From positions 1 through 6,167 of the forward strand of contig JAHIPG010000257.1 of NCBI GenBank assembly GCA_018894775.1: a DNA stretch of 6,167 nucleotides, read 5' to 3'. This document shows positions 1-5,536 of this stretch, piece by piece (within the stretch, counting starts at the first letter, position 1; the number at the start of each line of letters is the position of its first letter). This DNA is from Nanobdellota archaeon. Its GTDB lineage: Archaea > Nanobdellota > Nanobdellia > SCGC-AAA011-G17 > VGLX01. A program made the translations under genes and the position numbers. The notes beneath the pieces were generated by a model that was not told the origin of the DNA, ran no database searches, and saw only the letters and a program-made list of their open reading frames with translations.

Positions 1-194
1 ATAAAATCCACATGTTTCCAAAACCAATCATCGTAGCTGTCCCAATTTCGCCACGCTAGGATGATCTCTTTTGTGAGTTGCGTAGGTTTTCGTTCAACGC
101 AGCACAACCCTGCTTGAGCTAACATCGCGCGCAACTCACCCTGAACGCCCAATGCCAACGCATCGGGTTTAAGTATAATAATTGTTCTCCCCAT
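1..194 (-). CDS. Nucleoside diphosphate kinase family, N-terminal part (cut by window edge)
   Basis: The leftward reading frame from ATG 194-192 stays open to the window edge (64 codons). It begins MGRTIIILKPDALALGVQGE, which matches the first beta strand and the KPDA motif of nucleoside diphosphate kinase, where the Lys binds the nucleotide phosphates. The following GLCCVERKPTQLTKE fits the second strand and helix of that family. The catalytic His would lie beyond the edge, so activity cannot be judged. NDK moves the gamma phosphate between nucleoside triphosphates and diphosphates in the cytosol. The segment NWDSYDDWFWKHVDF after about residue 48 is not typical of the short housekeeping NDK, so this may be a divergent or extended member. 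The gene is divergent from the nucleotide-related operon and shares its promoter region. The family call is fairly secure; whether it is the housekeeping copy is unknown. Confidence 0.8.
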   Translation of the reverse strand, partial: MGRTIIILKPDALALGVQGELRAMLAQAGLCCVERKPTQLTKEIILAWRNWDSYDDWFWKHVDF

Positions 195-199
195 TCCCG

Positions 200-206
200 C
201 CTCCCC
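200..206 (-). promoter_or_regulatory. Strong Shine-Dalgarno for the NDK-like gene
   Basis: On the minus strand GGGGAGG lies 5 bases before ATG 194. It is the clearest ribosome binding site in the window and fixes the NDK start. It also shows the organism can use Shine-Dalgarno initiation, which makes the lack of such sites before most rightward genes noteworthy. Confidence 0.75.
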
Positions 207-219
207 TTACTTATATGAG

Positions 220-248
220 TTGAGTATTAGCTCGATACCATGTACAAT
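220..248 (+). promoter_or_regulatory. Predicted sigma70-type promoter of the rightward operon
   Basis: A -35 box TTGAGT (220-225) is separated by exactly 17 bases from a -10 box TACAAT (243-248). Transcription would start near 255. The in-frame ATG at 240 would then be upstream of the transcript, so ATG 264 is the better start for the first gene, with a leader of only about 9 bases. The -10 box lies inside the TGTACA repeat pair, as expected for a repressor-controlled promoter. This is motif matching only; the start site is not proven. Confidence 0.5.
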
Positions 249-257
249 CGGTGTACA
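241..257. promoter_or_regulatory. Putative operator: TGTACA-N5-TGTACA
   Basis: Two copies of the self-complementary hexamer TGTACA (241-246 and 252-257) lie 11 bases apart, one helical turn, overlapping the predicted -10 box and start site of the operon. The same arrangement with the same spacing recurs at 4804-4820. Ribbon-helix-helix repressors typically bind short repeated sites about one turn apart, and such a protein is encoded at 5537-6118. The operator role and the partner are inferred. Confidence 0.5.
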
Positions 258-263
258 TTATAT

Positions 264-1058
264 ATGGAAAAAGATATAAAAACAAAAAGTGGTCTATTAA
301 CAAGCAGCAACAAAGAAGAAGTTCCTTGGATACTTTCCGAGGTAAACTCAATTTTGAAAAAGCGCCGGGGCAGCGCCACTAGAACCTACGGGCGCCATGC
401 AATTATCCTCATGTCTGGAGGTATGGATTCGTCGGTACTAGCAGGACTATTAATAGACAAGACAGACTTTATACTCCACCCGCTATTCATAAGGAGAGGC
501 TCCCGAGCACAAAAATGGGAAGAGAGAGGCCACGATTATTTTTATAAATTTTATAGTGAGAAATACCCAAACCGATTCAACCACGGTAAAAAGATAACCG
601 TCGAGGTGCCTCCCCTAGAACTAAAAAAATATAGAAACAGAGAGCAACTTAAAAAGTATGGCCACCCTATGCGAAATGTTGTCCTACAAAGTTTAGGAGT
701 TCAATATGCAGCAAATCTCAGCTCGGAACTGAACATAGATATTAGAACTGTATTTACAGCAACCGTCCCCGACGATTCGTTTCCGCACTCTAGCTTATTG
801 GCGTTAAGAACTACAACCTTACTCGCTTGCATCGAATCCGGAGACTGGCAGTGGAATGTGAGTTCGCCTTTACTAGACAACACAGTATTGGGACAACCGT
901 ATAACAAAGCAGAGCTGATTAAGTATGCCATCAACAAAAAAATTCCCTTAGAACGCACCAGAACCTGTATAGAAAAGGGAGAGGACCCCTGTCTCCGGTG
1001 TCCAGAGTGTCTAAGTAGAGTGAAGGCTTTTGAAACTGCGGGGGTTCCTTATGTCTGA
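264..1058 (+). CDS. QueC-like PP-loop ATPase (ATP-dependent ligase/amidotransferase fold)
   Basis: The 264-residue protein has the PP-loop ATP-pyrophosphatase motif SGGMDSS at residues 51-57, preceded by a hydrophobic strand (AIILM). A PMRN motif at 135-138 matches the conserved P-x-R-N of QueC. A C-terminal zinc site has Cys235, Cys243, Cys246 and Cys249, followed by SRVKAFETAG as in QueC. QueC converts 7-carboxy-7-deazaguanine to preQ0 using ATP and ammonia. Here queD, queE and folE partners are absent and the QueC substrate loop (usually SGYPDCR) reads DSFPHSS, so the substrate probably differs. It may adenylate and amidate or ligate another carboxylate, possibly on the cluster's nucleotide product. 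An in-frame ATG at 240 would add 8 residues, but it precedes the predicted transcription start; neither start has a Shine-Dalgarno. The family is secure, the substrate unknown. Confidence 0.8.
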   Translation: MEKDIKTKSGLLTSSNKEEVPWILSEVNSILKKRRGSATRTYGRHAIILMSGGMDSSVLAGLLIDKTDFILHPLFIRRGSRAQKWEERGHDYFYKFYSEKYPNRFNHGKKITVEVPPLELKKYRNREQLKKYGHPMRNVVLQSLGVQYAANLSSELNIDIRTVFTATVPDDSFPHSSLLALRTTTLLACIESGDWQWNVSSPLLDNTVLGQPYNKAELIKYAINKKIPLERTRTCIEKGEDPCLRCPECLSRVKAFETAGVPYV

Positions 1059-1641
1059 AGCTGTTGTTTTCGAAGGACTTCCCGGATGCGGAAAAACGTC
1101 ACTTATTAATTTATTAGCCTCAGAACTAAATGTTACAAAAATACCTGAAATATTAGACCAAGGGAAATTGTGGGGGGAGGCTAAGGAAACGGAAAACCAA
1201 GACTTTTTCTGGTTAAATGACGTATCCAAGATGCGGTTAGCAAAGAACTCTACAGAAGTAGCTCTAGTAGATAGGGGTTATGCCTCAACGCTTGCATACA
1301 ATTACGCTAGAACTGCTATAGATAAGACAAACGATTATCAGAGAATGTTGGATAAATATTATGAGGATATTGTAGAAAACAATCTAACGGCAGATTTATA
1401 CATCTATGTTGATACACCTATAGAAAGTGCTTTTGTACGTAAGGATAGGAAAGTTGAAAAGGGAAACCCTTGGAGAGATCCTACCTACCTAAAGGGAATA
1501 ATAACTTTTTATGAGATGTTTTTCACGGAAATGGAAAGATGTACACCAACCATACGACTCGGCCGCACCTTGTCCTTGGAACAATTGGTTAAAGAACTCG
1601 AACATAAAATAGTTCGACTACTTAACTATGATCAAAAATAA
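1051..1641 (+). CDS. Thymidylate-kinase-like P-loop (deoxy)nucleoside monophosphate kinase
   Basis: The 196-residue protein starts with a beta strand and Walker A motif GLPGCGKTS (9-17). It has a DRGYAST segment (74-80) resembling the DR motif of dTMP and deoxynucleoside kinases, and a strand LYIYVDTP (116-123) followed by a basic lid-like stretch VRKDRK (129-134). This order is that of the thymidylate kinase/deoxynucleoside kinase group, and the length is near the usual 200-210 residues. The P-loop has LPGC where bacterial Tmk usually has a charged residue (EG or DG), so the substrate may not be dTMP. ATG 1051 overlaps the previous gene by 8 bases and follows GCGGGGG (1039-1045); a TTG at 1030 would add 7 residues without support. 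Next to the TS homologue it could phosphorylate that enzyme's product. The kinase fold is firm, the exact nucleotide substrate open. Confidence 0.7.
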   Translation: MSEAVVFEGLPGCGKTSLINLLASELNVTKIPEILDQGKLWGEAKETENQDFFWLNDVSKMRLAKNSTEVALVDRGYASTLAYNYARTAIDKTNDYQRMLDKYYEDIVENNLTADLYIYVDTPIESAFVRKDRKVEKGNPWRDPTYLKGIITFYEMFFTEMERCTPTIRLGRTLSLEQLVKELEHKIVRLLNYDQK

Positions 1642-2947
1642 AAATATCGCAGTTGTATATTTTTCACACGATGGAATAAGTAGTCTATATACCGGAGTAG
1701 GAACCTCCGGCAGAGATATTTGCCTATCAATGCAGGAAATAAGACGGTCGCTGAATTCTTCGGGCTACGATGTAATTTTTTTCCCGGGAACAATACGGTA
1801 CACAAAAGAGTTCCATGGGTATTCCTTAGAAGTTAGAGATTTAGTGTCAAAAATAGCACAAACCTTTGGAACAGAAATAATTGAGGTAGAGAATGGGAGC
1901 GGCGGTACTTTATCCTACGGCAATGTAAACTACTGGATAGAGGCTTCCAAAAATGCCGCAAAAGAGATAGATAATATAAGCGCAGCCCACGATTATGTGA
2001 TAGCTCTATCAAGCGATACCCCATTTGCTGGTGTGGCACAACGTACAACTGCAAATAACATAACGCATGTTTGGATACCACGCAGCACTGCCAAGATACA
2101 TTCCGACTTCAAATTAAGGGAGGAAGACGGCTCCATGGGCGAATTTATGGAAACTAGAGTTGCTTGGGAGGACTCTGCCATAAAGCATGCCAACGATAAT
2201 TCCAATGCGTACATAGGGTACATAGGAGAATTTGTTAAGAACCATCTGGTTTCTGAGTACGCAGTTAAAGAAGAGGCCCTAATAGAAATGCGAATAGGTC
2301 TTTATTACCCCAGGCTGGATACTTATAAAAAGGCGCAGGGAGAGATCAAAGCCAAACTTATTGAGAAAAGCATCCCTATAAATAAGAACTTGCTCGTATC
2401 GTTTGCACGCACAGAACACTATAAAGGTTTAGATCTGGTACTAAAACTTGGTGGGTACTTAGAAGAAAAATATAACCTAGTGACCGTAATTTTAACGGTT
2501 CCTTATTCGATGGACGATCCGTATATCCGAACATTAGAAAATATTAGGGAGGCCTATACAAAAGATGCGCAAATACTCTACGGTCACGATTTTATTACAC
2601 CGCATTACCTCATGCAATGGGAAAATACGAGAATAATAGCGGTATTATCGAGGCAAGAGCCCACCGGGTTGGTACCAAACGAGTGTCGTTATTATAAAAA
2701 CCCGAATGCGCAGCTACTAATATCAAATAAAGATGGTCTGCCAGAGAGGGTAACGGATGGGGTGGATGGGTTTATATGCGATATAGATAATATGGAAAAT
2801 ATTAAGGAAAAAGCTGAGGAAGTGGTTAGATTATCAAAGGAAAAGAAAGAACAAATTTGCACAAATGGGTATCAAACAGTAACAGAAAGATATGATCTCC
2901 CGACCAATATGGAGAACATGCTAAAGACTTTACTAGATAGGATTTAA
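1628..2947 (+). CDS. GT-B glycosyltransferase, GT4-like
   Basis: The 439-residue protein shows a GT-B plan. An N-terminal Rossmann-like half opens with KNIAVVYFSHDG and a Gly-rich loop TGVGTSGRD (22-30). The C-terminal half begins at LLVSFARTEHYKGLD (255-269), carrying the Arg261/Lys266 pair that binds the sugar-nucleotide diphosphate in GT4 enzymes. The E-x7-E motif is present as Glu344 and Glu352 in QEPTGLVPNE, and LPERVTDGVDGFICD (371-385) is the usual strand-loop after it. There are no signal peptide or membrane segments, so it is cytosolic, unlike many cell-envelope glycosyltransferases that associate with membranes. The first half is not recognisable, so the acceptor is unknown. ATG 1628 overlaps the kinase gene by 14 bases, implying coupled translation. 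Within this cluster a nucleoside, modified base or a precursor is a plausible acceptor, but that is inference; an ordinary sugar or lipid acceptor is possible. Confidence 0.75.
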   Translation: MIKNKNIAVVYFSHDGISSLYTGVGTSGRDICLSMQEIRRSLNSSGYDVIFFPGTIRYTKEFHGYSLEVRDLVSKIAQTFGTEIIEVENGSGGTLSYGNVNYWIEASKNAAKEIDNISAAHDYVIALSSDTPFAGVAQRTTANNITHVWIPRSTAKIHSDFKLREEDGSMGEFMETRVAWEDSAIKHANDNSNAYIGYIGEFVKNHLVSEYAVKEEALIEMRIGLYYPRLDTYKKAQGEIKAKLIEKSIPINKNLLVSFARTEHYKGLDLVLKLGGYLEEKYNLVTVILTVPYSMDDPYIRTLENIREAYTKDAQILYGHDFITPHYLMQWENTRIIAVLSRQEPTGLVPNECRYYKNPNAQLLISNKDGLPERVTDGVDGFICDIDNMENIKEKAEEVVRLSKEKKEQICTNGYQTVTERYDLPTNMENMLKTLLDRI

Positions 2948-2949
2948 AT

Positions 2950-4038
2950 ATGGATCTATTAAAAGAACTAAAGAATCACAAGAATCATAATATAAACAAG
3001 AAAAAGATCTTTTTAGGGTACCCTATCAATTTGGATTTCGATTACTCTGAAATTTACAATTTGTTTGAAGTTAACCTGAATTTACTGGGCAATCCTTTTG
3101 ACGAAGGCGCGAGGTATAAGTACGAAAGGGGCTTGATAGAGTATTTTGGAAACCTGTACCAGATTTCAAGGTCAAAAATCTGGGGATATACAACATCTGG
3201 AGGCAGCGAGGGTAATATGTACGGGCTCTATGTAGCAAGAGAGAGACTCAAAGACCCGCTACTGTTTTTTTCCAGAGATACCCACTATTCAATAGAAAAA
3301 GCTGCTGACATGCTAAAGATCCCATTCAAAGTTATCGAGTCGCAGAGCAACGGCGAGATCAATTATGCATCGTTGGAAAAGTCAATTAAGCGAAATTCTA
3401 AAGAAGGATTAATAATAAACTTAAATGTTGGTTCTACAATGAAGGGGGCTATAGACAACCCCGGTAAAATACAAGAAATACTTCAGAATAGCCGAATAAA
3501 AAACTATTATATCCATGCTGATGCGGCGTTTTTTGGAGGGTACTTACCTTTCCTCGATAAAGCGTTAACGGAAAGGGTTGGTGGGGTAGTGGATAGTCTT
3601 GCTATTTCTGGACACAAGTTCTTTGGCACACCTTTCCCTTGTGGTATTTTCTTAGCAAAATCGCGCAATATCAGAACTAGTAATTTCAAAGAATATACTA
3701 AAAGCCATGATGTCACGCTGTTGGGGTCTAGAAGCGGGCATTCCGCAATTCTGTTGTGGTACTTAATAAACAAAAAGGGAACAAAAATTCTGGAGGATGA
3801 GGCAAAAAACTGTATAGATAAAGCTAAGTACCTCGTATCTGGATTGCGCAGAATCAAGTACCCCGTATGGCGAAATGACGCCTCAAATATCGTTTATTTC
3901 AGAAAACCCGTACGGGAAGTTCTAGACAAATGGATCCTAGCTGTGGACGGTAATATTGCGCATGTGGTTACTATGCAGCATGTTACCCAACAAATGCTAG
4001 ATAAGTTCATAGAAGACATTTCTAAAACATCTGTTTAG
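2950..4038 (+). CDS. Group II PLP-dependent decarboxylase, histidine-decarboxylase-like
   Basis: The 362-residue protein carries the hallmarks of PLP histidine/serine-type decarboxylases. These are a TSGGSEGNMYGLYVARE block (82-98) that holds the PLP phosphate, His112 in DTHYS expected to stack on the pyridine ring, Asp191 in HADAAF that would pair with the ring nitrogen, and Lys223 in SGHKFFGTPFPCG as the Schiff-base lysine. All four key positions are intact, so it should be an active cytosolic enzyme releasing CO2 from an amino acid to give an amine. Sequence blocks resemble bacterial histidine decarboxylase most, but the substrate cannot be read from sequence. It starts 2 bases after the glycosyltransferase stop, with a weak TAGGA site (2939-2943) before the ATG, so it is cotranscribed. 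It may supply an amine for attachment by the QueC-like ligase or to the glycosylated product (inference). Confidence 0.85.
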   Translation: MDLLKELKNHKNHNINKKKIFLGYPINLDFDYSEIYNLFEVNLNLLGNPFDEGARYKYERGLIEYFGNLYQISRSKIWGYTTSGGSEGNMYGLYVARERLKDPLLFFSRDTHYSIEKAADMLKIPFKVIESQSNGEINYASLEKSIKRNSKEGLIINLNVGSTMKGAIDNPGKIQEILQNSRIKNYYIHADAAFFGGYLPFLDKALTERVGGVVDSLAISGHKFFGTPFPCGIFLAKSRNIRTSNFKEYTKSHDVTLLGSRSGHSAILLWYLINKKGTKILEDEAKNCIDKAKYLVSGLRRIKYPVWRNDASNIVYFRKPVREVLDKWILAVDGNIAHVVTMQHVTQQMLDKFIEDISKTSV

Positions 4039-4045
4039 ATATTTG

Positions 4046-4054
4046 TGCTACAGT
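4046..4054 (+). promoter_or_regulatory. Possible extended -10 promoter before the HD gene
   Basis: The 26-base gap between the decarboxylase and the HD gene contains TGCTACAGT, an extended -10 (TGn plus TACAGT, 4049-4054), 10 bases before ATG 4065. No convincing -35 is visible. The regulator gene at the right end has a near-identical TGCTACAAT the same short way before its ATG. An internal promoter giving a 3-4 base leader is possible, as an addition to read-through from upstream. Confidence 0.3.
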
Positions 4055-4064
4055 AGACGTTGGT

Positions 4065-4733
4065 ATGAACTTAGAGACGAAATTAGCTAAAAAATATAAA
4101 AAAGAAATCGGAATCTTAAAGAACATTTTTGGAGAGGCGACCGAAATGGCGGGAGGAAAGGGGCATCGCTTTTTTCATCAACTAAGAGTGGCCCACTACT
4201 GCGAGGGACTAGCACACAAATTTAATCTTAACGATGAGAGAAGGAATATCTTGGTATTGTCAGCACTGTTTCACGATATAGGTAAGGCGCCGCGTATTAG
4301 GGAGGATGGTACCCTTGATGGGAGCCAGAAAGCGGATGAAAAACAGGGGAGCCATATGGATAGAGACCATGTTCTTGATTTGCTTAACAAATACTTATGT
4401 AACTTACATAACGAAAACGTTCTTAATAAGATGGCAGATATAATTTCTTCGCAAGAGTCTGAAGAATCAAAGATTCTATGCGATGCGGATATCTTGGACG
4501 AAGTCGGTTTGGTAAATGTGTGGAAGATGTTCACCTTTGGAGGAGCATTTAAGGTTAATATAGAAGAAACCATAGAGTACTACTTTGATGAAGACAGACC
4601 GCGTTTGCTGAAAAAGAGCGAAGAAATTCTACATTTTGATTATTCCAAAGAATTAGCAAAGCAGAGAATCCAAAAGACTGATGATATGCTAAACGCTCTT
4701 ATAGCGGAATCTCAGGGTAGAGATATCAAGTGA
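4065..4733 (+). CDS. HD-domain metal-dependent phosphohydrolase (YpgQ/YedJ-like)
   Basis: The 222-residue protein has an HD-domain metal site: His38 (in FFHQLRVAHYCE), His70-Asp71 (in ALFHDIGKAPR) and a distal Asp in LCDADILDEVG (Asp140 or Asp142). The distal stretch, followed by GLVNVWKMFTFGGAF, resembles the DADRLDAIGAIG...GG region of the YedJ/YpgQ family. From memory, B. subtilis YpgQ is reported as a nucleotide pyrophosphohydrolase. It has no fused domains or membrane segment and should be cytosolic. There is no Shine-Dalgarno before ATG 4065; a possible promoter lies in the short gap. In a nucleotide-modification cluster it could hydrolyse a competing canonical triphosphate or damaged by-products, as phage-encoded dNTPases do. 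The HD family is secure; the nucleotide substrate is inferred from context and could be another phosphoester. Confidence 0.8.
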   Translation: MNLETKLAKKYKKEIGILKNIFGEATEMAGGKGHRFFHQLRVAHYCEGLAHKFNLNDERRNILVLSALFHDIGKAPRIREDGTLDGSQKADEKQGSHMDRDHVLDLLNKYLCNLHNENVLNKMADIISSQESEESKILCDADILDEVGLVNVWKMFTFGGAFKVNIEETIEYYFDEDRPRLLKKSEEILHFDYSKELAKQRIQKTDDMLNALIAESQGRDIK

Positions 4734-4777
4734 GTTTTTCCCCTATACATATTTATATTCTCCCTTTAGCCGCTCTG

Positions 4778-4806
4778 TTGGCAAAGTCATCGGGGTGTGT
4801 TAGTGT
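4778..4806 (+). promoter_or_regulatory. Possible promoter of the TS-like gene
   Basis: A -35 box TTGGCA (4778-4783) is separated by 17 bases from TAGTGT (4801-4806), a weak -10 with the conserved TA...T. Transcription would begin near 4813-4814, exactly at ATG 4814, giving a leaderless message. The -10 overlaps the second TGTACA pair, the same layout as at the operon's first promoter. If translation really begins at GTG 4730 this stretch is coding and the promoter match may be chance. Confidence 0.35.
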
Positions 4807-4820
4807 ACACCAGATGTACA
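4804..4820. promoter_or_regulatory. Putative operator: second TGTACA-N5-TGTACA copy
   Basis: TGTACA at 4804-4809 and 4815-4820 repeats the 11-base spacing seen at 241-257, with an unrelated 5-base spacer (CCAGA here, ATCGG there). It covers the predicted -10 and start of the TS-like gene. TGTACA occurs only five times in the window by my reading and four of these form the two pairs. The shared regulator is inferred. Confidence 0.45.
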
Positions 4821-5536
4821 CAAACGACCGAGACTTTGGAATTCAAATAAAGGGCGAAACAATAGGTGAAGCCTGGTTAAGCATGGTTGAGGCAATCCTA
4901 AAAAAGGGAGAAGCAGGCTTTGATGAAGGACGTCGGAGACGAGCACTCCAAAATATCAGATTAAAGGTATCAAAACAGGAATCTGACGACTCTATACTTA
5001 ACGAGTATGCTAATAAGAACTGTATAGAGCACATGAAAAAACTGGTTTTTGAAAGTCACGAAATGTTTGATTTTGATATTATTCCAAGTTTTAGTCCAGG
5101 CGCGAAAAGTTATCATCAAAGAATGGTTGAAGGCAAAATGATGGACTTCGTTGTCAAAAGGTTAAGTTACATTCCTGAAAGTAAAAAGGCTGTTATTGTT
5201 TTCCCAACATATGAAGATTACAAACAAGTACTGAGCAACCAAAAGGATGACTACCTCCCTTGTTTAGTGACATTCCAAACGCGTTTACTAGGAAAAGAAA
5301 ACTATTATTTGCAGAATAACATTTTCTTTATGCGATCTTGTGACGCATTCCAGAAAGCGCCTGGTAATCTCGTAACAATGGCCATGCTGTCGGAAAAAAT
5401 TGCCGAAAGATTGACCAAAAATCTTAAAAAAAAGGTAAAACTAGGCTCCCTAGATGGGTTAATAACCGACGCACATATTTACGAGGAGACCATAAAGGAT
5501 GCGGAGGCTGCTGTTAGCGCCGCAAAGCGCAACTAG
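4814..5536 (+). CDS. Divergent thymidylate synthase homologue, possible pyrimidine C5-modifying enzyme
   Basis: The 240-residue protein matches the thymidylate synthase/dCMP hydroxymethylase fold. Cys150 in YLPCLV aligns with the catalytic Cys146 of E. coli ThyA. MRSCDAF (Arg174, Ser175, Asp177) aligns with the RSCD phosphate-binding motif, Asn185 with Asn177, and DAHIY (Asp219, His221, Tyr223) with D-x-H-x-Y. Keeping Asn rather than the Asp of T4 dCMP hydroxymethylase points to a uracil nucleotide. The His after the catalytic Cys is Leu here, Lys124-Lys125 replace the Arg pair of the dimer partner, the usual WF/Glu58 and Trp80 regions are not recognisable, and the C-terminal folate-closing tail is missing. 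It may hydroxymethylate or otherwise alkylate C5 rather than make dTMP. A GTG at 4730, overlapping the previous stop as GTGA, gives 28 more residues; I prefer 4814 because that extension looks unrelated to the family and a promoter/operator fits there. The start is uncertain. Confidence 0.75.
   Translation: MYTNDRDFGIQIKGETIGEAWLSMVEAILKKGEAGFDEGRRRRALQNIRLKVSKQESDDSILNEYANKNCIEHMKKLVFESHEMFDFDIIPSFSPGAKSYHQRMVEGKMMDFVVKRLSYIPESKKAVIVFPTYEDYKQVLSNQKDDYLPCLVTFQTRLLGKENYYLQNNIFFMRSCDAFQKAPGNLVTMAMLSEKIAERLTKNLKKKVKLGSLDGLITDAHIYEETIKDAEAAVSAAKRN

Noticed and set aside
1030..1050. TTG start for the kinase, adding 7 residues
   Set aside because: ATG 1051 has a GGGGG site before it and puts the P-loop at the usual distance from the N-terminus.
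264..1058. queC of queuosine biosynthesis, or a Qat / type IV CBASS defence component
   Set aside because: No queuosine partners, no QatABD, cyclase or NucC-type effector gene is present; only the family resemblance holds.
1540..1545. Fifth TGTACA copy inside the kinase gene
   Set aside because: It is single, inside coding sequence, with no partner 11 bases away.
2210..2227. Tandem 9-base repeat TACATAGGG/TACATAGGA
   Set aside because: It only encodes a YIGYIG stretch in the glycosyltransferase; no sign of a regulatory or mobile repeat.
3507..3857. Long leftward open frame inside the decarboxylase gene, and similar antisense frames elsewhere
   Set aside because: They lie opposite clear enzyme genes, have no recognisable domains and no promoter or ribosome site.
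4814..5536. Ordinary thymidylate synthase (thyA)
   Set aside because: Several TS residues are replaced or not recognisable (His after the catalytic Cys, Arg pair, C-terminal tail), so I do not assign thyA.
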